Shown piece by piece: positions 16,940 through 25,206 of a stretch of 41,677 bases of DNA. The DNA lies in the NCBI GenBank assembly GCA_938028765.1, contig CALIZF010000044.1:1-41677 (forward strand). The letters run 5' to 3'. The DNA comes from an uncultured Paracoccaceae bacterium. GTDB taxonomy: Bacteria; Pseudomonadota; Alphaproteobacteria; Rhodobacterales; Rhodobacteraceae. The notes beneath the pieces are model-generated. The model saw only the letters and a program-made list of their open reading frames with translations, had not been told where the DNA came from and made no database searches. Every line of letters begins with the position of its first letter. The stretch's first letter is position 1. The position numbers were made by a program, and so were the translations under genes.

Positions 16940-18253
16940 ATGAACGTTCAGGTCCAGACGGGCGTCCAGCCGCCGCCCACCCCCCGCAGCCTGGCCGAGA
17001 CCGGGCTGACGATGGTCATGCTGCGCGACATCCTGCTCAAGACGATGTTCCGCATGAACCTCGACACCGTGTCCGCGATCAGCCGGGTCATCGCGCTGCC
17101 GGTCCCGGTGGCGCAGGAACTGGTGGACATCGCGCGGTCGCAGCGCCTTCTGGAGGCGACCGGGACGCTGCACGCCACCAGCGGCAACGAGATGGGCTAT
17201 CAGCTGACCGACGCAGGCAAGGCCCGCGCGCTCGATGCGCTGGCGCAGTCGGAATATTTCGGCGCCATGCCGGTCCCGCTGGAGAGTTACAAGGAACAGG
17301 TCAAGCGCCAGTCGGTGCGCGACATCCGCCTGACGCGCCAGCAGCTGATCGGCGCGATGGGGCACCTGATCCTGCCCGACCAGCTTCTGGATCACCTCGG
17401 GCCCGCCGTCACCTCGGGCCGCTCGATCTTGATGTACGGGCCGCCGGGCAACGGGAAATCCTCGATCTCGAACGGGATCCGCGACGCCCTGGGCGATCGC
17501 ATCTACATCCCGCGGGCGATCGAGTATCAGGGCCAGGTCATCACCGTCTACGACCCGATCGTGCATTCCAAGGCCGAGGCGGCGATCGACGATCCCACCT
17601 CGCTGCGCCGCACCGGCAACCGGTTCGACAACCGCTATGTCCTGTGCGAGCGCCCGACGGTCATCACCGGGGGCGAGCTCAACCTGTCGATGCTCGATCT
17701 GACCTACAACCCCACGGCGCGCACCTACCAGGCCAGCCTGCAGCTGAAGGCGACGGGGGGCATCTTCATCATCGACGACCTTGGCCGTCAGGCCGAACCG
17801 CCGCAGGCCATCGTGAACCGCTGGATCGTGCCGCTCGAGATGGGCTACGACATCCTCGCGCTTCAGTCCGGCGAGAAGTTCGTCGTGCCCTTCGACACGC
17901 TGGTGATCTTTTCCACCAACTTCCACCCCAACGAGATCTTCGACGGCGCGGCGCTCAGGCGGATCTTCTTCAAGATCAAGGTGGACGGGCCGACGCAGGA
18001 GATGTTCCTGAAGATCTTCGCGATGGTCGCGCGCAAGAAGAAGATGCCGCTGAACGAGGACGCGCTGGTCCACCTGATCCGGACCAAGTATCCGACCATC
18101 AACAACGTCTACGCCAACTACCAGCCGACCTTCCTGATCGACCAGATGATCGCCATCTGCGAGTTCGAGGGCATCCCCTACCAGATGACGCCCGAGCTGA
18201 TCGACCGCGCCTGGGCGAACATGTTCGTCCGGGACGAGAAGATCGCGAAATGA
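16940..18253 (+). CDS. Tad-associated AAA ATPase with N-terminal winged-helix-like domain
   Basis: A 437-residue cytoplasmic protein. Residues about 28-105 look like a winged-helix domain (DTVSAISRVIALPVPVAQEL, RSQRLLEATG, GYQLTDAGKARALDAL). The AAA module has Walker A GPPGNGKSS (167-175), Walker B GIFIIDD (274-280), sensor-like IFSTN (323-327) and a possible arginine finger in ALRR (338-341). A long insert (about 190-270) separates Walker A and B, and includes ITGGELNLSMLDLTYNP. A helical lid follows (LVHLIRTKYPTINNVYANY). GGAGG lies 5 bases before ATG 16940; a GTG directly in front (16937) is an alternative. It closely follows the prepilin peptidase (85 bases). Homologues are common in alphaproteobacteria, often annotated only as ATP-binding protein. 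Function unknown; a chaperone or remodelling role for the Tad machine is inference. Confidence 0.85.
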   Translation: MNVQVQTGVQPPPTPRSLAETGLTMVMLRDILLKTMFRMNLDTVSAISRVIALPVPVAQELVDIARSQRLLEATGTLHATSGNEMGYQLTDAGKARALDALAQSEYFGAMPVPLESYKEQVKRQSVRDIRLTRQQLIGAMGHLILPDQLLDHLGPAVTSGRSILMYGPPGNGKSSISNGIRDALGDRIYIPRAIEYQGQVITVYDPIVHSKAEAAIDDPTSLRRTGNRFDNRYVLCERPTVITGGELNLSMLDLTYNPTARTYQASLQLKATGGIFIIDDLGRQAEPPQAIVNRWIVPLEMGYDILALQSGEKFVVPFDTLVIFSTNFHPNEIFDGAALRRIFFKIKVDGPTQEMFLKIFAMVARKKKMPLNEDALVHLIRTKYPTINNVYANYQPTFLIDQMIAICEFEGIPYQMTPELIDRAWANMFVRDEKIAK

Positions 18254-18316
18254 CGCTTTCCGCCCGCAGGCCGGCGGGCTAACCTGCGACCGGCGCGGCG
18301 GGTGCGGGGTGTGGTC

Positions 18317-19177
18317 ATGGGTCTGCGGTCGGCCGGCGGCGCGCTGGCGCTGGCCGCGGCACTCGGCGGTGCGGCGGCCGGGCAGACCCTGCCGCTTTCG
18401 CCCGCACGGCCCGGGCGGCTGCCGTCAATCGGGCTCGATACCGATCTGTCCGGCTACACGGACGAAGAGTTGCGGCGGGCGCTGGCCGCGCTGCGGCAAC
18501 AGCGGCCGGCGGGCCGCGTCGGGATCATCGGGATCGCCTCGGGCTTCGGCCTCGCGCGGGGCGCGGCGGTTCTGGGCGCCGCGCTGACCGACCGGCGCGA
18601 CCGGCGGCGGCGCGGCGACTGGGACGGGTCGGTTGCGCTGGCCTGGGGCATCGGGCGCGCGGGCGGCATCGGCGCGACCGCCCTCGTCACAGTCACGAGT
18701 GTGACGCCGTCGAAGTTCGGCGCCTCGGGAACCGGGGCCGTGATCCTCGACGCCGCCCTGCCCGCTTGGCCGGGCGCGCAGGCGGGCGCGTCGCTGACCT
18801 TCGGCAACCTCGTCCGCTGGGGCGATTCCGCGGGCCTCGCCCCGGTCGTGAACGGCGCGGTGTCGGCGGTGGCGCCGGTGACGCTGGCGGACCGGGACAT
18901 GACGCTGATGGCCACGGCGGGCTGGGGCACAGGCGTTTCCGACCTCGGCCGGGCGCCGGGGGGCTTCGCCGGGATCGGCCTTGGCCTGACACCGCGGCTT
19001 GCCGTCAGCGCGGCCTGGGCGGGGGACGAGGCGGTGCTGGGCGTCATCGGCTGGCTGGGCCCGGACGGCGCGGCGCAGGTCGCCCTCGGCCTTGCCGATG
19101 CGACACATGCGCGGAACGGGCAAAGGTTCCTGTTTTCGTTCGGCTGGCGGTTCGATACACTCGGTCTGTCAGGATAA
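18317..19177 (+). CDS. exported protein of unknown function, possible beta-barrel
   Basis: A 286-residue protein with a signal peptide (about residues 1-22, ending GGAAAGQ). A short helical segment (YTDEELRRALAALRQQRP) and one hydrophobic/glycine-rich segment (about 65-85) follow. The rest alternates short hydrophobic strands with turns: GSVALAWGIGRAGGIGATALVTV, GAQAGASLTFGNL, APVTLADRDMTLMATAGWG. It ends with an amphipathic strand FLFSFGWRF a few residues from the C-terminus. This pattern suggests an outer-membrane beta-barrel or other beta-rich envelope protein. I recognise no family. ATG 18317 was chosen for its leader; in-frame GTGs at 18302 and 18311 are alternatives. It is 63 bases after the AAA ATPase gene and 16 bases before the next exported protein, so all three probably form one transcript. 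Confidence 0.7.
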   Translation: MGLRSAGGALALAAALGGAAAGQTLPLSPARPGRLPSIGLDTDLSGYTDEELRRALAALRQQRPAGRVGIIGIASGFGLARGAAVLGAALTDRRDRRRRGDWDGSVALAWGIGRAGGIGATALVTVTSVTPSKFGASGTGAVILDAALPAWPGAQAGASLTFGNLVRWGDSAGLAPVVNGAVSAVAPVTLADRDMTLMATAGWGTGVSDLGRAPGGFAGIGLGLTPRLAVSAAWAGDEAVLGVIGWLGPDGAAQVALGLADATHARNGQRFLFSFGWRFDTLGLSG

Positions 19178-19193
19178 CCGCGGGGTTGATGCC

Positions 19194-19511
19194 ATGACAG
19201 TCCTTCGCCTTGCCGCCGCCTGCGCCGTTGCGGCCGCCACGGCGGCCCATGCGGGCGATGTGCCGGTGCTGCCGGTGCCGGTCACCACCGTGGACGTCTC
19301 GGGGCCCCGGACCGGCCCGGTCGATGCGCCGCGCGGCGCGGTCGCCGACTTCAACGGCAGCCAGCCGCGCACGGACACCCCGGTGCCCGATACCCGCGGC
19401 AGCACCGGCGTCGCGGTCGCCGCAGCACCGGTTGTCGCAGGCCTGACCGCGGCCGAGCGCGCGCGCCTCGCCGCCCGGATCGAGGCGGAACTCGCGAGCA
19501 GGACGCGCTGA
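19194..19511 (+). CDS. small exported proline/alanine-rich protein of unknown function
   Basis: A 105-residue protein with a signal peptide (MTVLRLAAACAVAAATAAHA, about 20 residues). A low-complexity mature part is rich in proline, valine and alanine (VPVLPVPVTTVDVSGPRTGP). It ends with a charged helix LTAAERARLAARIEAELASRTR. No family is recognised. It is probably periplasmic and co-expressed with the beta-rich exported protein 16 bases upstream. Its stop codon overlaps a possible CTG start of the helicase gene that follows, which would make the helicase the last gene of the same transcript. Moderate confidence as a real gene: clear leader, good spacing, but no homologue I can name. Confidence 0.6.
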   Translation: MTVLRLAAACAVAAATAAHAGDVPVLPVPVTTVDVSGPRTGPVDAPRGAVADFNGSQPRTDTPVPDTRGSTGVAVAAAPVVAGLTAAERARLAARIEAELASRTR

Positions 19512-19606
19512 CCGCGCCCGACACCGGCCACACGCGGGCGCTGCCGGCGCCGCTCGCACGCTGGATCGCAGCGCGCGGCTGGACCCTGCATCCGCACCAG
19601 ACCGAC

Positions 19607-21928
19607 ATGCTGGCCCGCGCCGCCGATCCGGCGACGCTGCTGGTCGCGCCGACCGGCGGCGGCAAGACTCTCGCGGGCTTCCTGCCGACGCTTGCCGAAC
19701 TTTCCGAACGGCCGGGCCCGGGGCTGCACACGCTCTACCTCTCGCCGCTCAAAGCGCTGACGGCCGACATCGCGCGCAACCTCCGCGCCCCGGTCGAGGG
19801 TGCGGGCCTGGCCATCCGGATCGAGGACCGCACCGGCGACACCGGCCAGACGCAGCGCAAGCGCCAGCGCGCCGACCCGCCCCACATCCTGCTGACGACG
19901 CCCGAGTCCCTGGCGCTGATGCTGTCCTACGAGGACGCGGGGCGAACCTTCGCGGGCCTGCGGCGGGTCGTGGTGGACGAAATCCACGCGCTGGCAGACT
20001 CGAAGCGGGGCGATCTTCTGACCCTCGGCCTCGCGCGGCTTCAGCGCCTTGCGCCCGGCCTGCGCCGGGTGGGCCTGTCGGCGACCGTCGAGGACCCGCC
20101 CGCGCTCGCGCGCTTCCTCGCCCGCCATCCCCACCCCTGCCAGATCCTTTTCGCCGACCCCGGCCCGCCGCCCGACATCGCCATGCTGGACGCGGGCGAC
20201 CCGCCGCCGTGGGCGGGCGGCGGCGGACGCTATGCCGTGCGCGCGGTGCTGGATGCGGTGCGCCGACATCGCACGACGCTCATCTTCCACAACACCCGCG
20301 CCCAGGCCGAACTCTTCTTCCAGGCGCTGTGGATGGCCAACGACGAGGGCCTGCCGATCGGCATCCATCACGGCAGCCTTGCGCGCGACCAGCGCGCCCG
20401 GGTCGAGGCGGCGCTGGCGGCGGGGCAGTTGCGCGCGGTGGTCTGCACCGGGACGCTCGACCTCGGGATCGACTGGGGGGATGTGGACCTCGTGATTCAG
20501 GTCGGCGCGCCGAAGAACGTCAAGCGGCTTGTCCAGCGGATCGGGCGGGCGAACCACCGCTACAACGCGCCGTCCAAGGCGCTGCTGGTGCCCGCGAACC
20601 GGTTCGAGGTGGTGGAATGCGCGGCAGCCCTGGACGCGGTGCGCGAGGGCACGCTCGACGGCGAGCCGCGCGGCCCGGGCCCGCGCGACGTGCTGTGCCA
20701 GCACATCCTGGCCACCGCCGCCGCCGGCCCCTTCGCCGCCGACGACCTCTATGCCGAGGTGACCACCGCCGGCCCCTATGCGGCGCTGTCCCGCGCGGCC
20801 TTCGACGCCTGCCTCGACTTCGCGGCGACAGGGGGCTATGCGCTGCGCGCCTACGACCGATGGCAGCGGCTGGTGTGCAGGGGCGGCCTCTGGGGCCTTC
20901 GCGATCCGCGCTCGGCCGCGCGGATCCGGCAGAACCTGGGCACCATCGTGGGCACCGAAACCGTGGCCGTCCGCCTGCGCGGCCGCGGCGCCCCCCTCGG
21001 CGAGGTGGAAGAGGATTTCGCCGCAACCCTCACCCCAGGCGACACCTTCCTGATCGGGGGAGAGGTCGTGCGCTACGAGGGCCTGCGCGAGCTGACGGTC
21101 GAGGTCACCCGCGCACCGGGGCGCGACCCGAAGGTGGCGGTGTTCAACGGCACGAAGTTCTCGACATCCACCCTGTTGACGGACCGGATTCTCGGGCTCT
21201 TCGCCGCGGGCGCGTGGCCTGGCCTGCCTGCGCATACGGCCGACTGGCTGGCGCTGCAGGCGCGCGTCAGCCGCCTGCCCGAGCCGGGGCGGCTTCTGGT
21301 CGAAAGCTTTCCCCACGACGGCCGCGAACAGACCGTGATCTACGGCTTCGCGGGGCGCAACGCGATGCAGACGCTCGGGCTCCTCCTGACGAAGGAGATG
21401 GAGGCCGAGGGCCTGGCCCCGCTCGGTTTCGTCGCGACCGACTATGCCACCCTCGTCTGGGGGCTGGAGGCGGTGCCGGACATCGTCCCGCTGCTTGACC
21501 CGGACCGGCTGCGCGCCGGCCTCGAAGGCTGGCTTGCCGGTAACGCGGTGATGAAGCGCACCTTCCGCAACGCGGCCATCGTTGCGGGCCTGATCGAGCG
21601 GCAGAACCAGGGCACCCGCAAGACGGGGCGGCAGGCCACGTTCTCGGCCGATATCCTCTACGACGCGCTGCGCCGGCACGATCCGGGGCACCTGCTGCTG
21701 GAGGTGACCCGGGAAGAGGCGATGCGCGGCCTCGTGGACTTCGGGCGGATCGAGGCGATGCTTGCGCGCGTGGGCGGGCGGATCGACCATCTGCGGCTTC
21801 GGCGCGTGACGCCGCTGGCCGCCCCCCTGCTTTTGGAGCCGGGCCGGGTGCCGGTCGAGGGGAAGGGCCGCGAACGGCTGGCCGATGCGGCGGCGGCGCG
21901 GCTCCTGGCCGAGGCGGGGCTGGCCTGA
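19607..21928 (+). CDS. ligase-associated DEXH-box DNA repair helicase (Lhr-like)
   Basis: A superfamily 2 helicase of at least 773 residues, the type encoded beside bacterial ATP-dependent DNA ligases (TIGR04121 group). Motifs: I APTGGGKT (residues 14-21), Ia LSPLKAL, II DEIH, III SATVED, then LIFHNTRAQAEL, GTLDLGIDWG and VI QRIGRANHR. A long Lhr-type C-terminal region follows. It would unwind DNA during strand-break or crosslink repair. ATG 19607 is the first ATG, GTG or TTG in the frame, but about 33 codons upstream also read like this family (ARWIAARGWTLHPHQTDM, the Q-motif region). The true start is therefore probably upstream, perhaps CTG at 19508 overlapping the previous stop. PdeM follows 62 bases later. 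Confidence 0.92.
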   Translation: MLARAADPATLLVAPTGGGKTLAGFLPTLAELSERPGPGLHTLYLSPLKALTADIARNLRAPVEGAGLAIRIEDRTGDTGQTQRKRQRADPPHILLTTPESLALMLSYEDAGRTFAGLRRVVVDEIHALADSKRGDLLTLGLARLQRLAPGLRRVGLSATVEDPPALARFLARHPHPCQILFADPGPPPDIAMLDAGDPPPWAGGGGRYAVRAVLDAVRRHRTTLIFHNTRAQAELFFQALWMANDEGLPIGIHHGSLARDQRARVEAALAAGQLRAVVCTGTLDLGIDWGDVDLVIQVGAPKNVKRLVQRIGRANHRYNAPSKALLVPANRFEVVECAAALDAVREGTLDGEPRGPGPRDVLCQHILATAAAGPFAADDLYAEVTTAGPYAALSRAAFDACLDFAATGGYALRAYDRWQRLVCRGGLWGLRDPRSAARIRQNLGTIVGTETVAVRLRGRGAPLGEVEEDFAATLTPGDTFLIGGEVVRYEGLRELTVEVTRAPGRDPKVAVFNGTKFSTSTLLTDRILGLFAAGAWPGLPAHTADWLALQARVSRLPEPGRLLVESFPHDGREQTVIYGFAGRNAMQTLGLLLTKEMEAEGLAPLGFVATDYATLVWGLEAVPDIVPLLDPDRLRAGLEGWLAGNAVMKRTFRNAAIVAGLIERQNQGTRKTGRQATFSADILYDALRRHDPGHLLLEVTREEAMRGLVDFGRIEAMLARVGGRIDHLRLRRVTPLAAPLLLEPGRVPVEGKGRERLADAAAARLLAEAGLA

Positions 21929-21990
21929 CAGTTGGGCCGCGACCGGCACAGGGCTTGCGCAAACGCGAACATCCTGGCAACACCGCCGCC

Positions 21991-22731
21991 ATGCCGCCCG
22001 CCGCCGCACCGCTGTCCGGCCTCCCGCCCGGGGCCCATTCCTTCGCCCTCGCGGGCGAGGCGCTGGCCGCGCTGCCTTCGGGCGCGCTCTGGTGGCCGGC
22101 CGGGGCGCTCCTGTGCGTGTCGGACCTGCATTTCGGCACCGCGGCGCGGCAGGCGCGCTTCGGCGCGGCCCCCCTGCCCCCTTACGAGGTGCGCGAGACG
22201 CTGGCGCAGCTGGACGCCGACCTTGCCGCGACGGCGGCGCGGCGGGTGGTCTGCCTCGGCGACAGCTTCGACGACGCGGGCGCGTCGGCGCGGCTCGACG
22301 CGGACGACCGGCTGTGGCTCTTGCGTCTGATGGCGGGGCGGGACTGGACCTGGATCGCCGGAAACCACGATCCCGCCCCGCTCGACCTGCCGGGCGCGCA
22401 CCGCGCCGCCCTGGTCGCGGGTGCCCTGACCTTCCGCCACATCGCACAGGCCGACGCGGGCCCGGGCGAGGTCAGCGGCCACTATCACCCCAAGGCGCGC
22501 CTGCCCGGCGCGCCCGGATTCCGGCGGCCCTGCTTCCTGATCGACGGCGCGCGCGCCATCCTGCCCGCCTACGGGCGGTTCACCGGCGGGCTGGACTGCA
22601 CCGCCCCCGCGCTGTGCGACCTGATGGGGCCGGGCGCGCTCGCCGTGCTGACCGGCGCCCGGGCCCGCGCCATTCCGATGCCGCGCGCGGCACCGGCAGC
22701 GCCGCGGCCGCGACGCTCCTCCGGCGTGTGA
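21991..22731 (+). CDS. pdeM: ligase-associated DNA damage response endonuclease PdeM
   Basis: A 246-residue calcineurin-like metallophosphatase. The metal-binding motifs are in order: VSDLHFG, CLGDSFDD, IAGNHD and SGHYHPKA. The stretch RRPCFLIDGARAILPAYGRFTGGLD is typical of PdeM (TIGR04123 group), which in the family accompanies the ligase-associated helicase in DNA damage response gene sets and is thought to be a nuclease or phosphodiesterase. The start chosen is ATG 21991; an in-frame TTG at 21955 would add 12 residues that look less conserved. The last 25 residues are a basic, alanine/proline-rich tail. The ATP-dependent ligase and exonuclease that complete the usual cluster are not adjacent. 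Confidence 0.87.
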   Translation: MPPAAAPLSGLPPGAHSFALAGEALAALPSGALWWPAGALLCVSDLHFGTAARQARFGAAPLPPYEVRETLAQLDADLAATAARRVVCLGDSFDDAGASARLDADDRLWLLRLMAGRDWTWIAGNHDPAPLDLPGAHRAALVAGALTFRHIAQADAGPGEVSGHYHPKARLPGAPGFRRPCFLIDGARAILPAYGRFTGGLDCTAPALCDLMGPGALAVLTGARARAIPMPRAAPAAPRPRRSSGV

Positions 22732-22938
22732 CCGGCGCACCAAGGGGCGCTGCTGCGTTCCGCGCCCGGCCTGCCGGGCGGGCGCCCGTCAGGCAGGGCC
22801 GATCGAGGCCGCTGCCGCGCCGCGTCATCGTTCCCGAAATACGCCGGCAGGTCCCCGCCGCGGCGGCGAGGGGGGGGGCAGCGCCCCCTTGCGGCGGCGG
22901 GGCGGCTGTGGCTTCTGGAGGCCGAGGGAGGATCGCCG

Positions 22939-24135
22939 ATGCCCACCGACTTCGGCGCCACGCGCGCGATGTTCTATATCCCCGAGGGCGTGGTCTACCT
23001 CGACGGCAATTCGCTGGGGCCGATGCCGCTGGCGGCGGCCGCGCGGGTTGCGCGCACCGTTACAGACGAATGGGGCGGCCTGCTGATCCGCGGCTGGAAC
23101 GAGGCCGGCTGGATGGACCTGCCCGCGCGGGTTGGCGACCGGATCGGGCGGCTGATCGGCGCGCCCGCGGGCACCGTCGTCACCGGCGACACGCTGTCGA
23201 TTAAGGTCTATCAGGCGCTGGCCTCAGCCGCCGCGCTGCGGCCGGACCGGCGGGTGATCCTGTCGGACACCGGCAACTTCCCCTCGGACCTCTACATGGC
23301 CGACGGCCTCTGCCGAACGCTCGGCGACGGCTGGCGCCTCGTCACGGTTGCGCCCGAAGATGTGGCGGACGCGATCGATGCCAGCGTGGCCGTCCTCATG
23401 CTGACGGAGGTGGATTATCGCACCGGCAGGCTGCACGACATGGCCGCGCTGACCGCGCGCGCCCATACGGCGGGGGCGCTGACGGTCTGGGATCTCGCGC
23501 ATTCCGCCGGCGCGCTGCCGGTGGACGTGACCGCGGCCGGGGCCGACTTCGCCGTCGGCTGCACCTACAAGTATCTGAATTCCGGCCCCGGCGGCCCGGC
23601 CTTCATCCATGTCGCCCCGCGTCTGGCCGAGGCGGCGCGCCCTGCCCTCTCGGGATGGCTGGGCCACGAGGCGCCCTTCGCATTCGATCTCGACTATCGC
23701 CCCGGCCGGGGGATCGAGCGGATGCGGGTCGGCACGCCGCCGATCCTGCAGCTGGCCGCCCTCGATGCCGCGATGGACGTGTGGGAGGGGGTGTCGATGG
23801 CCGATGTGCGCGCAAGGTCCATCGCGCTGTCGCAGGCCTTCATCGCGGGGGTCGAGGCGGCCTGCCCAGCCCTGACGCTTGCCAGCCCGCGCGATCCCGC
23901 CGCGCGCGGCAGCCAGGTGAGTTTCCGCCACCCCGAGGGCTATGCGATCATGCAGGCGCTGATCGCGCGTGGCGTGATCGGCGACTTCCGCGCGCCCGAC
24001 ATCCTGCGCTTCGGCTTCACGCCGCTCTACATCGGCGAGGCCGAGGTGGCGCGCGCGGTCGCGGTGCTGGCCGAGGTGATGGCGACCGGGGCCTGGGACC
24101 GCCCCGACTACCGCCGCCGCGCGAAGGTGACGTGA
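22939..24135 (+). CDS. kynU: kynureninase
   Basis: A 398-residue fold-type I PLP enzyme that cleaves kynurenine to anthranilate and alanine in tryptophan degradation. The PLP lysine is K211 in CTYKYLNSGPGGP, and the aspartate that pairs with the pyridine nitrogen lies in WDLAHS (184-189). The family opening VVYLDGNSLGPMP (18-30), RGWNEAGWMDLPARVGDRIG and RMRVGTPPILQLAALDAAMD are all present and the length is normal. A strong ribosome binding site GAGGGAGGA lies 6 bases before the ATG. It overlaps the next small ORF at TGATG and is followed within 140 bases by kynA. The 207 bases upstream contain a run of nine G and a small GC hairpin but no gene. Confidence 0.96.
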   Translation: MPTDFGATRAMFYIPEGVVYLDGNSLGPMPLAAAARVARTVTDEWGGLLIRGWNEAGWMDLPARVGDRIGRLIGAPAGTVVTGDTLSIKVYQALASAAALRPDRRVILSDTGNFPSDLYMADGLCRTLGDGWRLVTVAPEDVADAIDASVAVLMLTEVDYRTGRLHDMAALTARAHTAGALTVWDLAHSAGALPVDVTAAGADFAVGCTYKYLNSGPGGPAFIHVAPRLAEAARPALSGWLGHEAPFAFDLDYRPGRGIERMRVGTPPILQLAALDAAMDVWEGVSMADVRARSIALSQAFIAGVEAACPALTLASPRDPAARGSQVSFRHPEGYAIMQALIARGVIGDFRAPDILRFGFTPLYIGEAEVARAVAVLAEVMATGAWDRPDYRRRAKVT

Positions 24136-24236
24136 TGGCGGTACAGGTGCCGCTGTGCCGCCCGGCGGGCTGGGTCGCGCACTGGCGGCGTATGGCGCAG
24201 CTGGCGGCCTCCGACGCCGGGCTGGTGGCGCGCTGA
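24135..24236 (+). CDS. possible 33-residue small protein between kynU and kynA
   Basis: The ATG at 24135 overlaps the kynU stop (TGATG) and opens a 33-codon frame ending 36 bases before the kynA start. The product begins MAVQVPLCRPAGWVAHWRRM and is partly amphipathic, with three tryptophan or cysteine residues in the first 17. All but two codons end in G or C, as in the neighbouring genes. No separate Shine-Dalgarno sequence is needed if translation is coupled to kynU. I recognise no family. It could be a true small protein, a coupling device that carries ribosomes towards kynA, or a chance frame in GC-rich DNA. Confidence 0.35.
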   Translation: MAVQVPLCRPAGWVAHWRRMAQLAASDAGLVAR

Positions 24237-24272
24237 CACGCCGCCCGCGCCCCCCGCACCCCGGAGACAGCC

Positions 24273-25112
24273 ATGACCGCCGACCCCTACGATCCCGCCG
24301 CCGAAGGCGCGCAGATGCGCTTCGACGGGCGGATGTCCTACACCGATTACCTCGGGCTCGATGCGATCCTGACGGCGCAGCACCCGCGGTCCGATGCGCA
24401 TGACGAGATGCTGTTCATCATCCAGCACCAGACGTCCGAGCTGTGGATGCGCCTTGCGCTGCACGAGATGCACGCGGCGCGGGGCTCGATCCTCGCAGGC
24501 GACCTGCGCCCCGCATTCAAGATGCTGACCCGGGTTGCGCGGATCTTCGAACAGCTGAACGGCGCCTGGGACGTGCTGCGCACAATGACGCCGTCGGAAT
24601 ACACCCGCTTCCGCGACCGGCTGGGGCAGTCGTCGGGGTTCCAGTCCTGGCAGTACCGGCTGATCGAATACGTGGCGGGCAACCGGAACCTCGCCATGCT
24701 GCGCCCGCATGCGCACCGCGCGGACCTGACCGCAGCGCTGGAGGCGGAACTCGCGCGCCCCACGCTTTACGATGCGGCGATCGGGCGGCTGGCGGCGGCC
24801 GGCCTGCCGGTGCCGGCCGACATCCTGGCCCGCGACCTGCGCGCGCCCTGGCGCGCCGACGAACGGCTGCAGGCGGCCTGGGCCGAGGTCTACCGCGCGC
24901 CTCGCCGCTACTGGGAACTCTACGAACTGGCCGAGAAGCTGGTGGATTTCGAGGACTATTTCCGCCGGTGGCGGTTCAACCACGTCACCACCGTCGAACG
25001 GGTGATCGGCTTCAAGCGCGGCACCGGCGGCACGGGCGGCGTCAGCTACCTCAAGCGGATGCTGGAGGTGGAGCTGTTCCCCGAACTCTGGCATCTGCGC
25101 ACCACGCTCTAG
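24273..25112 (+). CDS. kynA: tryptophan 2,3-dioxygenase
   Basis: A 279-residue haem enzyme catalysing the first step of tryptophan catabolism, L-tryptophan to N-formylkynurenine, normally as a tetramer. The N-terminal active-site segment [12 protein letters not shown] (residues 49-59) carries distal histidine 52. The proximal haem ligand is expected to be H237 in [20 protein letters not shown], and the substrate-binding loop [14 protein letters not shown] follows. [18 protein letters not shown] is also diagnostic. Length matches bacterial enzymes (about 280). CCGGAGA lies 8 bases upstream of the ATG. The gene forms a unit with kynU; the formamidase gene kynB, which would complete the route to anthranilate, is not in the window. 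Confidence 0.96.
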   Translation: MTADPYDPAAEGAQMRFDGRMSYTDYLGLDAILTAQHPRSDAHDEMLFIIQHQTSELWMRLALHEMHAARGSILAGDLRPAFKMLTRVARIFEQLNGAWDVLRTMTPSEYTRFRDRLGQSSGFQSWQYRLIEYVAGNRNLAMLRPHAHRADLTAALEAELARPTLYDAAIGRLAAAGLPVPADILARDLRAPWRADERLQAAWAEVYRAPRRYWELYELAEKLVDFEDYFRRWRFNHVTTVERVIGFKRGTGGTGGVSYLKRMLEVELFPELWHLRTTL

Positions 25113-25206
25113 GCGCGCACGGTTGCGCGCAGCGCGGGGGCGGGTTAGGCCCGTCGCGCGTCAGGGGGCGCAGGAGGGCGGCCGCGCGGTCCGGCCGGAT
25201 CAGGCG

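Noticed and set aside
19169..22447. 1092-codon minus-strand frame opposite the helicase and pdeM
   Set aside because: No domain, extreme arginine content, antisense to motif-complete genes.
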